A stretch of DNA of 10,886 nucleotides, from the NCBI GenBank assembly GCA_044348925.1, contig JBIKRY010000147.1, forward strand, positions 1-10,886. Reading direction: 5' to 3'. Below, in pieces: positions 1 through 6,825 of the stretch (position 1 is its first letter; the number at the start of each line of letters is the position of its first letter). The DNA comes from JAAFKA01 sp044348925. GTDB taxonomy: Bacteria > Bacteroidota > Bacteroidia > Cytophagales > Thermoflexibacteraceae. Under the pieces are notes generated by a model that was not told the origin of the DNA, searched no databases, and saw only the letters and a program-made list of their open reading frames with translations. The translations under genes and the position numbers were made by a program.

Positions 1-144
1 GCGGGGCTGCCTAAGCGAATGAAATGTAAGGATAAAAACGAACTTGGTTATAAATTCACAAATTTTGAGAAATAATTACTATTTTTCTTTCAATTTACCA
101 GACTCATTCGCTTAGGCAGCCCCGCCTAAAGGCGAATATACGGT
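1..144. repeat. REP-like inverted-repeat element, cut by window start
   Basis: Positions 1-22 are the exact reverse complement of 104-125, so two copies of one GC-rich unit face each other across an AT-rich middle. The right unit (105-144) is itself a hairpin: 106-117 pairs with 124-137, with loop AGCCCC and a two-base bulge. It ends in TACGGTATCCGTA, a small palindrome at 139-151. The 40 bases 105-144 recur unchanged at 6757-6796, and 1-82 recurs inverted at 6695-6777 with about nine in ten bases matching. This is therefore a dispersed genomic repeat. No coding potential is seen, and its left end lies outside the window. Confidence 0.8.
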
Positions 145-174
145 ATCCGTAGTTCACGTTATTTATTGGAGAAA

Positions 175-221
175 TATCATTGTTATAAGTATTTTAGCTT
201 AAAATAACTACAACAATGATA
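175..221 (-). terminator. Long AT-rich hairpin beyond hppD, possible terminator
   Basis: The arms 175-195 and 201-221 pair over 21 bases with three mismatches around the five-base loop AGCTT. It begins about 40 bases past the hppD stop codon on the minus strand. The position suggests a transcript-end hairpin. There is no clean T-run after it and the stem is AT-rich, so it could instead be another intergenic repeat. Confidence 0.45.
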
Positions 222-260
222 AGATTTAGATGCTGACATTTTAAATTTGTCGTTATCTAA

Positions 261-1352
261 TTACAAATTTCCTCGCAATGCTTGTTCTCTTTCTATAGAT
301 TCAAACAATGCTTTGAAGTTACCTTTGCCAAAAGAAGTTGCTCCTTTGCGTTGGATAATTTCAAAAAACAAAGTTGGTCTATCTACCAATGGTTTGGTAA
401 AAATTTGCAACAAATATCCTTCGTCATCTCTATCCACCAAAATATTCAACTCTTTTAATGGTTTAATATCTTCTTCTATTTTCCCTACTCTGTCCAATAA
501 ATCCTCATAATATACTTCTGGAACATTGAGAAACTCGATGCCGTTTTTGCGAAGTTCTCCTACTGTATGCACAATATTATCCGTTGCAATCGCAATATGT
601 TGCACTCCTGCCCCTTTATAAAAATCTATGTATTCTTCAATTTGTGATTTTTTGCGACCAGCAGCAGGTTCATTAATCGGAAATTTTACGTAGCCGTTGC
701 CATTAGATACTACTTTGGACATCAAAGACGAATATTCTGTCGAAATATCACTGTCATCAAAAGTTATCAATAGCTTGAAACCCATTGCTTTTTCATAAAA
801 ATCTACCCATTTATTCATCTGCCCTAATTCCACATTTCCTACGCAATGGTCTATGTATTTTAAGCCAATAGGATTTTTGCTTGCTACTTTCTTCGCCACA
901 TACCCAGGCATAAATACGCCTCGATAGTTACTTCTCTCTACAAAAGTGTGCAAAGTTTCGCCGTATGTATGAATAGATGCAAGTACCACTTTGCCATCTG
1001 CATCTTCTATAGTTTTTGGCTCGGCTGCAGGTTTTGCACCTCTACTTACCGTTTCATAAAAAGATTTTTCGGCATCATCTACCCACAATGCCAATACTTT
1101 TACCCCATCGCCATGTTGTTTGATATGCTCTGCAATCGGCGAATCTGGCGACATAGCTCCTGTAATCACAAAACGGATTTTGCCTTGTTGCAATACATAC
1201 GAAACTTTATCTCTAACCCCTGTTTCAGGTCCTGCATACGCAACCATATCAAATCCAAAAGCATTGATATAAAAAAATGCTGTTTGTTTTGCGTTACCTA
1301 CATACATTTCTATGTAGTCTGTGCCATTTAATGGCAAAAAATCAGTAGTCAT
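261..1352 (-). CDS. hppD: 4-hydroxyphenylpyruvate dioxygenase
   Basis: This is a cytoplasmic non-haem Fe(II) enzyme that converts 4-hydroxyphenylpyruvate to homogentisate with O2 in tyrosine and phenylalanine breakdown. The 363-residue length is normal for the family. The protein has two vicinal-oxygen-chelate halves. The iron ligands expected from the family are visible in the C-terminal half: His169 (YIDHCVGNV), His252 (VQHIAIAT) and Glu331 (LFFEIIQRKG). The C-terminal GATSFGKGNFKALFESIE segment is also typical. The ATG at 1352 opens directly into the conserved N-terminal part (DFLPLNGTDYIEMYVGN), so the start is secure. It lies 189 bp downstream of the GSCFA gene on the same strand, with a repeat between them, so it is probably transcribed separately. 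No homogentisate dioxygenase gene is adjacent within the window. Confidence 0.97.
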   Translation of the reverse strand: MTTDFLPLNGTDYIEMYVGNAKQTAFFYINAFGFDMVAYAGPETGVRDKVSYVLQQGKIRFVITGAMSPDSPIAEHIKQHGDGVKVLALWVDDAEKSFYETVSRGAKPAAEPKTIEDADGKVVLASIHTYGETLHTFVERSNYRGVFMPGYVAKKVASKNPIGLKYIDHCVGNVELGQMNKWVDFYEKAMGFKLLITFDDSDISTEYSSLMSKVVSNGNGYVKFPINEPAAGRKKSQIEEYIDFYKGAGVQHIAIATDNIVHTVGELRKNGIEFLNVPEVYYEDLLDRVGKIEEDIKPLKELNILVDRDDEGYLLQIFTKPLVDRPTLFFEIIQRKGATSFGKGNFKALFESIEREQALRGNL

Positions 1353-1467
1353 TTTGTTTATCGGTTTAGGTATTCAATTTTCTACAAATTTCTTATTATT
1401 TTGCATTTTAACAAAAAAAAACAAAGATTATATATTTCTTTTTTATTTAGGAGCAATATTAGTAGCC

Positions 1468-1532
1468 TTGCAACCTTTGTAGCAGACTTTTATTTGTCTG
1501 AATAAGAATATCGGTTGCTACACAAATTGCAA
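1468..1532. repeat. Imperfect intergenic inverted repeat
   Basis: The outer arms 1468-1484 and 1516-1532 match in 14 of 17 positions. An inner five-base stem (CAGAC at 1483-1487, GTCTG at 1496-1500) has an eight-base loop. The left arm TTTGTAGCA-GACTTT resembles the outer arm of the large palindrome at 6371-6387 (TTTGTAGCATAGACTTT). The right side, 1506-1528, nearly repeats 6786-6809. It sits between the GSCFA stop and hppD, and looks like a decayed relative of the other intergenic repeats. It may also help end the GSCFA transcript. Confidence 0.5.
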
Positions 1533-1541
1533 AAGATAGTT

Positions 1542-2516
1542 TTATTTTTGCTGCAATTTTTCTTTTACATTTTCTATTTCTTGTTCCAAATTAACTTCGG
1601 TAATGGCTTGTAATTCTTGCAATAAATTTTGTAGAAAATGCTGGTGGGCAGCAGTTTCGGGGTGAAAGGAATGATGTGCTAATTTTTGGCTTATTTTTTT
1701 CCATTTTTCCAAAAATGCTAAAGTATTTGGATTCATATAGGAATGACAAAATTTTTGGTAAATATAGCCAACTGCCTGTGGGCTTGGGTGCAACATATCC
1801 GAAGTATAAAAACGGTAATCTCTCAACTCATCTAACAATATTTCGTAAGAAGGAAAATAGCTAATATTCGTAAAATTCTGTTCTATTTCGGCACAAGCAA
1901 CTCGCAAAATACTCTTACTCAACGAATTTAATAGCAAGGTATCTTTGAGATGACGCACAGGACTCAACGTAAAAATAATATGTGTATTGGCTGGGAAAAG
2001 AGCATAAATAGTTGCAAATTTTTTGACAATTTCATCAACTGTTAATAGTTTTTTGGCAAATAGTTTGGAAGACTGTTTGTGGCAATTTGCTACAATTTGT
2101 TGGTTTGCAAGCAGTTCATACACAAAAGCAGTTCCCAAAGTAATAATTACTATTTTTTGTTCGGTATTTGCAAAAAAATTCTGTATTTTTTGTTTGCAAT
2201 GTTGTATATCTTCTTGTAAATCAGGTAGTTGATATGCCCAAAAATCAGAATGTAACAAATAATTAAAATATAATTCGTCTTTTTTTAGATATGTTTCTGC
2301 TCCTAATTCCGTATTTTTTAAACACATTTCTAAGAGTGTAAAACAAGAAATTGGATTAAAAATAGTTCCAAAAGGATTTACATAACTTAAAAATTTATCT
2401 TTTTCCAATAAATTTCCAATTTCATCGCTAAAACAAGAACCTATTAAGAGAATAGGATTTGTTAAATCAATTTTTATTTTTGTAGCTGGAATAGTAACAA
2501 AAGTTTGTAATTGCAT
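1542..2516 (-). CDS. GSCFA domain-containing protein
   Basis: This is a 324-residue protein of the GSCFA family, which is common in Bacteroidota and related in fold to SGNH/GDSL-like hydrolases. The family motif is at residues 26-30 (GSCFS). Other conserved blocks are TLGTAFVYE (126-134), TLSPVRH (183-189), FPSYEI (221-226) and DMLHPS with Asp240 and His243. By analogy with SGNH enzymes, Ser27 and the Asp/His pair are candidate catalytic residues, but this is inference. No signal peptide or membrane segment is visible, so it is probably cytoplasmic. The substrate is unknown. The C-terminus is rich in Glu, Gln and Lys and probably helical. The start lies 44 bp after the YitT gene on the same strand, which allows co-transcription. 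Confidence 0.9.
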   Translation of the reverse strand: MQLQTFVTIPATKIKIDLTNPILLIGSCFSDEIGNLLEKDKFLSYVNPFGTIFNPISCFTLLEMCLKNTELGAETYLKKDELYFNYLLHSDFWAYQLPDLQEDIQHCKQKIQNFFANTEQKIVIITLGTAFVYELLANQQIVANCHKQSSKLFAKKLLTVDEIVKKFATIYALFPANTHIIFTLSPVRHLKDTLLLNSLSKSILRVACAEIEQNFTNISYFPSYEILLDELRDYRFYTSDMLHPSPQAVGYIYQKFCHSYMNPNTLAFLEKWKKISQKLAHHSFHPETAAHQHFLQNLLQELQAITEVNLEQEIENVKEKLQQK

Positions 2517-2560
2517 AAAAAAGTTTATAAAATATTGGTTTGAAAACTAATTTTTTAGGA

Positions 2561-3538
2561 CTAATGGTCTAATGGTCTTTTCTTAATCATTCCGCCTTTG
2601 GTATCTTTTACACGATTCATCACAATAAAAGCTGTTGGTTCTATTTTTTCAATTTCTGTAGTTAGTTTGTTTAGTTCAAATCTTGTAATAACAGTATAAA
2701 TAATATCAATTTCCTTTGTTTCGCCATATTTTCCATAGCCACGTTTACCTTGATAGATAGTTACGCCTCGTCCCATTTGATGAATAATCATTTGCCTAAT
2801 TTCTTCACTATGTGTTGCTATAATTGTTACACTGATATATTCTTCAATGCCTTCTACAATAAAATCTAATGTTTTGGAAGCAGCCAAATAGGTTATCATC
2901 GAATAAAGTGCAATTTCTATCCCTAACAAATAAGCAGCCACACCAAAGATAAGCACATTAATTGCAATAATAATATCTCCAATACTTGTTCCTACTTTAC
3001 GACTAAGAAAAATAGCAAGTACCTCTGTACCGTCAATGACAGCACCGCCACGTATAGCAAAGCCAATACCTGCACCAAGAAAAAAGCCACCAAAAACCGC
3101 CACCAATAAATTATCATCTGTAATATTTGGAAAATTTACCGTTGCCAAAATAATAGAAAGTCCTATAATTGCCAAAGTTGTTTTTAAGGCAAATTGTTTA
3201 CCAATTACGTTATAAGCAAGTATAATAAAAGGAATATTGACTCCTATAATAAGGAAGGATAAAGGAATATTGGTTAAAGCTGAAATAAGTAAGGAAATAC
3301 CCGTTGCACCGCCATCAATAAAATGATTGGTAAGTAAAAAGCCTTTAAAACCAAATGCAGCCGAAAAAATCCCGATAGTAATCAGAAAAAAATCTTTGAG
3401 ATATTGCTTGGTAATTATTTTTAGTTTCCAATAGCCTTTTGCAAGTGCAAAAGCTGAATAATCGGTGCTTTCGGCAGGGCTTTTGTCTTCATTACGAAGA
3501 ATAGTCTGTGTGATAAGTTGTTTTAGGAATTTGTGCAT
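2561..3538 (-). CDS. YitT family membrane protein (DUF2179 C-terminal domain)
   Basis: This is a 325-residue inner-membrane protein of the YitT family, of unknown transport function. A charged N-terminal stretch of about 45 residues precedes five or so hydrophobic segments between residues 48 and 230. Family-type glycine motifs are visible: DGGATG (75-80) and RGGAVIDGTE (163-172). The C-terminal cytoplasmic DUF2179 domain (about 235-318) carries the GRGVTIYQGKRGYG motif at 256-269. The N-terminal extension (NEDKSPAESTD and following) is longer than in many homologues, so a later start is possible, but I see no better internal ATG before the first membrane segment. The stop lies within a tandem eight-base repeat. 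It is divergent from the metalloprotease and precedes GSCFA by 44 bp. Confidence 0.92.
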   Translation of the reverse strand: MHKFLKQLITQTILRNEDKSPAESTDYSAFALAKGYWKLKIITKQYLKDFFLITIGIFSAAFGFKGFLLTNHFIDGGATGISLLISALTNIPLSFLIIGVNIPFIILAYNVIGKQFALKTTLAIIGLSIILATVNFPNITDDNLLVAVFGGFFLGAGIGFAIRGGAVIDGTEVLAIFLSRKVGTSIGDIIIAINVLIFGVAAYLLGIEIALYSMITYLAASKTLDFIVEGIEEYISVTIIATHSEEIRQMIIHQMGRGVTIYQGKRGYGKYGETKEIDIIYTVITRFELNKLTTEIEKIEPTAFIVMNRVKDTKGGMIKKRPLDH

Positions 3539-3710
3539 AATTTTATGTATTTAATAAGTAACGTAAATTGACACAGCTTACAGAAAATACTTTCTATAGG
3601 AAACAATACGTTTGTTACAATAACTATAAATTATTAGCAAAATCCTCATATAATAACATATTTTAACTTTTATAAATAAAGTTTAACATCATTTTTTCAA
3701 TTTCTTAAAT

Positions 3711-3718
3711 TACATTTG
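3711..3718 (+). promoter_or_regulatory. Candidate -7 promoter element (TACATTTG)
   Basis: The sequence TACATTTG fits the Bacteroidota -7 consensus TAnnTTTG and lies about 80 bp before the metalloprotease ATG, in the 260-bp divergent region 3539-3798. No clear TTG at the usual -33 spacing is present, so the call is weak. The rest of 3539-3798 is AT-rich, and I see no convincing operator or riboswitch. The minus-strand promoter for YitT could not be placed. Confidence 0.3.
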
Positions 3719-3798
3719 AAAAATTTATGTAATCTCAGCAAGTATTTTCCAAACTTTTGAGATTTATAATAGTTCTCATTAACAACCATTTTCTTTAC

Positions 3799-6348
3799 AT
3801 GACAAAAACAGTATTTACTAAACCAAGTAGCAAAATCCTTAAAAAAACTATTGGTACTGCTATTTTAGGTGGAATTTTGTGTGTTGCAGGGACAAATTCC
3901 TTTGCCCAAAAAACGCCAACTCCACCAACTCCAACACCACCTGCTGGAACTAAACCTCCAACAAGTAAAATCAAGCCATACGGCGAAGTGATTACAAGTG
4001 CTGCCGAAACCAAAAAAGGCGTGTTTTTTATCCATAAAGTAGAAGACAAATACTATTTTGAAGTTCCTGATAGTTTGTTAGAAAGAGATATGCTAATTGT
4101 CAGCAAAATTTCGGGTGCCGTTGAAAACCTCATTTTTGGAGGTGCAGGCTCGGAGGCAAAACCACAACAAATGGTACGTTTTGCCAAACAAGGCAACCAA
4201 TTACTATTAAAGTATATCTCTACACAAAATGTAGCTTCAGAAGAATTGCCAATTTACAAATCGGTAAAAGCAAATAATTTTTCGCCTGTAATAGCTGCTT
4301 TTGATATTGCTGCCATTAACAAAGATACTACTGCAAGAGTGATTGATGTTACCCCACTTTTTACAACAGATATTCCCTTGCTTGGTGCTTTGAATGACGG
4401 ACAACGCAAGCAATTTCAAGTAAGCCGTTTAGATAATACCAGAAGTTATATTTCCCAAGCCAAAAGTTTTCCGCAAAATATGGTTATCAAGCACGTTTTA
4501 ACGTATGTTGCCAATAACCCACCTTCTAATCAAGTTTCGGGAACTTTGTCAGTCGAAATGACACAATCTTTTATTTTATTGCCAAAATATCCTGCAATGC
4601 CTCGTTTAGCAGATAAACGTACAGGCTTTTTCTCGGTAGATTTTACCGATTATGGCTCTAAAGAACACCAAGCCGACAATGTAGAATATATTACTCGTTG
4701 GAAATTGGAGCCAAAACCTGCGGATAGAGAGGCATATTTGCGTGGAGAATTGGTAGAACCTGCTAAGCAAATTGTCTATTATATTGACCCTGCAACGCCT
4801 GTAGAATGGCGACCATTTTTGAAACAAGGCATAGAAGATTGGCAAAAATGCTTTGAAAAAGCTGGTTTTAAAAATGCAATTATCGCAAAAGATGCACCAA
4901 CTCCACAAGAAGACCCTGATTTTGACCCAGATGATAGCCGTTATTCTTGTATTCGTTACATTACTACACAAATTCAAAACGCAGTAGGTCCTCACGTGCA
5001 TGACCCTCGCAGTGGCGAAATTATAGAAAGTGATATTCTTTGGTATCATAATATAATGAGTTTGTTGCGTAATTGGATGGTTATCCAAGCATCGCAGATT
5101 GTACCCGAATTGCAAACTGCTTATTTGTCTGATAAAATGATGGGCTTAGGTTTGCGTTTTGTAATGGCACACGAAGTTGGGCATACGCTTGGTTTTCCAC
5201 ACAACATGGGTTCGAGCTATGCTCACCCTGTAGATTCTCTACGTTCTACAACTTTTACAGACAAATATGGCGTTGCACCTTCCATTATGGATTATGCACG
5301 TTTCAATTATGTAGCACAACCAGGGGATAAAATCAACCGTTGGTATCCTTCTATTGGGGTTTATGACGATTATATTACCGAATGGGGCTACCGTTGGTAT
5401 CCAAATATCAAAAAACCACAAGACGAATTGCCACAACTCAATGCCATGATTATGAAACATTGGGGAAATCCAATGTATTGGTATGGTCGCCAAACTTTCA
5501 ACGAAATTGACCCTCGTTCTCTAACCGAAGCAGTGGGAGATGATGCCATGAAAGCAAGCACGTATGGAGTCGAAAATTTGAAACGTATAGTTCCACAATT
5601 AATAAAATGGAGCAAAAAAGAGAACGAAGATTTTGAGGAATTAAAAGAACTTTACACAAATGTTTTTGGGCAATGGAATAGATATGCTGGTCATGTAAGC
5701 AAAAACATTGGCGGTGTGTATGAAACTTTTCGAATGTCGACCCAAGAAGGTGCTGTATATCAACCTGTGGAGAAAGAAAAACAACAAAAAGCAATGAAAT
5801 ATTTGGCAGAACAAGTTTTTGCAACGCCAACGTGGATGTTAAACGAGGAACTTTTGCGTAAAATTGAAAATGTAGGCATAGTAAACCGTATTCGTACTGC
5901 ACAAGCCGCCACCTTAAACGAAGTCTTAGATTTTAGTCGTTTGGCACGTTTAATTGAGTGCGAAACCCGTTTTGGCAAAGCTACAAGCTACACAATGGGC
6001 AATATGTTTACAGATTTGCGTAAAACTATTTGGTCGGAATTGGCAACGGGCAAAACTATAGATACTTATCGCAGAAATTTGCAACGTGCTTATTTGGAAA
6101 GAATGGAATATTTGATGACACAAGAACAACCTGCATTAACTATCCCAGAAGAATGGCGTGAGTTCTTTGGTTTTACTACGATTGATGCTTCGCAGTCGGA
6201 TATTCGTGCATACACACGTGGCGAATTGAAAACTTTGCAAGCCGAAGTAAAAGCATCTTTGCTAAAATATGCAGGAAATCAAGAGATGAATTACCATTTA
6301 CAAGATGTTTTGCAAAGAATTGAAAATATTTTAAATCCTAAAAAATAA
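3799..6348 (+). CDS. Secreted zinc-dependent metalloprotease (DUF5117/DUF4953 type)
   Basis: This 849-residue exported metzincin-type peptidase is typical of Bacteroidota. The ATG at 3799 is preferred over an in-frame TTG at 3757, because the encoded N-terminus is then a classical signal peptide: basic residues (SSKILKK), a hydrophobic core and a predicted cut after NSFAQ near residue 37. A Pro/Thr-rich linker follows (TPTPPTPTPPAGTKPPTSK). Next come a DUF5118-like N-terminal segment (KKGVFFIHKVEDKYYFEVPDSLL), a DUF5117-like region, and the catalytic domain. The zinc motif is HEVGHTLGFPH, with His458, Glu459, His462 and His468. A metzincin-like Met-turn, SIMDYA, is at 495-500 (Met497). The C-terminal 250 residues are mostly helical and also typical of the family. 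The substrate is unknown. It is monocistronic, divergent from YitT and convergent with the App1-like gene. No lipoprotein cysteine or C-terminal secretion tag is visible. Confidence 0.95.
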   Translation: MTKTVFTKPSSKILKKTIGTAILGGILCVAGTNSFAQKTPTPPTPTPPAGTKPPTSKIKPYGEVITSAAETKKGVFFIHKVEDKYYFEVPDSLLERDMLIVSKISGAVENLIFGGAGSEAKPQQMVRFAKQGNQLLLKYISTQNVASEELPIYKSVKANNFSPVIAAFDIAAINKDTTARVIDVTPLFTTDIPLLGALNDGQRKQFQVSRLDNTRSYISQAKSFPQNMVIKHVLTYVANNPPSNQVSGTLSVEMTQSFILLPKYPAMPRLADKRTGFFSVDFTDYGSKEHQADNVEYITRWKLEPKPADREAYLRGELVEPAKQIVYYIDPATPVEWRPFLKQGIEDWQKCFEKAGFKNAIIAKDAPTPQEDPDFDPDDSRYSCIRYITTQIQNAVGPHVHDPRSGEIIESDILWYHNIMSLLRNWMVIQASQIVPELQTAYLSDKMMGLGLRFVMAHEVGHTLGFPHNMGSSYAHPVDSLRSTTFTDKYGVAPSIMDYARFNYVAQPGDKINRWYPSIGVYDDYITEWGYRWYPNIKKPQDELPQLNAMIMKHWGNPMYWYGRQTFNEIDPRSLTEAVGDDAMKASTYGVENLKRIVPQLIKWSKKENEDFEELKELYTNVFGQWNRYAGHVSKNIGGVYETFRMSTQEGAVYQPVEKEKQQKAMKYLAEQVFATPTWMLNEELLRKIENVGIVNRIRTAQAATLNEVLDFSRLARLIECETRFGKATSYTMGNMFTDLRKTIWSELATGKTIDTYRRNLQRAYLERMEYLMTQEQPALTIPEEWREFFGFTTIDASQSDIRAYTRGELKTLQAEVKASLLKYAGNQEMNYHLQDVLQRIENILNPKK

Positions 6349-6443
6349 GAAATATTAGACGTTATGAAGGTTTGTAGCATAGACTTTAGTCGGGGACGCC
6401 TAGTCCAATGCTGTTCGGCTAAGAAAATAGAAATATAAAATAT

Positions 6444-6484
6444 AAAATTTATAATTAATTGATTATCAGATAATTATAAATTTT
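6444..6484 (+). terminator. AT-rich 14-bp hairpin with T-tail downstream of metalloprotease
   Basis: Arms 6444-6457 and 6471-6484 are perfectly complementary around a 13-base loop, and T residues continue to 6486. It lies about 95 bp past the metalloprotease stop, inside the left part of the large palindromic element. It could act as a transcription terminator for that gene, but the stem has no G or C, so its stability is modest. Confidence 0.4.
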
Positions 6485-6531
6485 TTAAGTGCCGTTAGGC
6501 ACGAAATATTTATAGTAAAAATAGCACCAAC

Positions 6532-6585
6532 TTCCTCCAAGTGCCGTAGGCACGACATATTTCGTGCCTACGGCACTTGGAGGAA
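6532..6585. repeat. Perfect 24-bp hairpin at the centre of the palindromic element
   Basis: Positions 6532-6555 are the exact reverse complement of 6562-6585, with a six-base loop (CATATT). Each arm contains a smaller GTGCC/GGCAC hairpin, so the DNA could extrude as a cruciform. It lies between convergent genes and could also end transcripts from both sides, although no T-run follows. Confidence 0.85.
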
Positions 6586-6694
6586 TGGAAAAAGGCACTG
6601 CTATAAATATTTCGTGCCTACGGCACTAAAAAACAAATTTCTTAGCCGAACAGCATTGGACTAAAGTCTATGCTACAACAATGATTCATAAACT

Positions 6695-6796
6695 ATAGTA
6701 ATTATTTCTCAAAACTTGTAAATTTTGTAACTAAATTCGTTTTTATCATTACATTTCATTCGCTTAGGCAGCCCCGCCTAAAGGCGAATATACGGT
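6695..6796. repeat. Second copy of the window-start repeat
   Basis: Positions 6757-6796 are identical over 40 bases to 105-144 in the same orientation. The preceding AT-rich part, 6695-6756, matches positions 22-82 in inverted orientation, with about six mismatches and one gap. It contains the same hairpin (6758-6769 with 6776-6789, loop AGCCCC). It ends about 30 bp from the stop codon of the minus-strand App1-like gene and directly adjoins the large palindromic element. Confidence 0.85.
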
Positions 6797-6825
6797 TGCT
6801 ACGCAAATTACACTACTTATTACAT

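Larger units (their letters stand above)
6362..6691. repeat. Large composite palindromic element (MITE/REP-like)
   Basis: The outer arms 6372-6426 and 6638-6678 are exact reverse complements over 41 bases, except for a 14-base extra block (6392-6405) in the left arm. Outside them, TTATGAA (6362-6368) mirrors TTCATAA (6685-6691). Inside, 6488-6515 mirrors 6601-6627 with one extra T, and the centre is the 24-bp hairpin listed separately. Four GTGCC-GTA-GGCAC mini-hairpins are present (6489, 6541, 6564 and 6614). No reading frame in it looks like a protein. With the next repeat, it fills the 477-bp convergent gap between the metalloprotease and the App1-like gene. Confidence 0.85.

Noticed and set aside
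948..1331. 127-residue plus-strand frame opposite hppD
   Set aside because: It is fully antisense to a clear enzyme gene. Its Cys-, Ile- and Phe-rich sequence is what the opposite strand of a coding region produces.
3757..3798. TTG start for the metalloprotease
   Set aside because: It would put 14 extra residues before a normal signal peptide. The ATG at 3799 is better.
3539..3798. Riboswitch or operator in the divergent region
   Set aside because: Only AT-rich sequence and one weak -7 element are seen. No conserved fold or clear dyad could be supported.
4606..5115. 169-residue minus-strand frame within the metalloprotease
   Set aside because: It is antisense to a conserved domain and has no recognisable motif.
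6488..6627. Repeated GTGCC/GGCAC units as a CRISPR-like array
   Set aside because: The units alternate in orientation, spacing is irregular, and there are only four short copies with no cas gene. They are parts of one palindrome.
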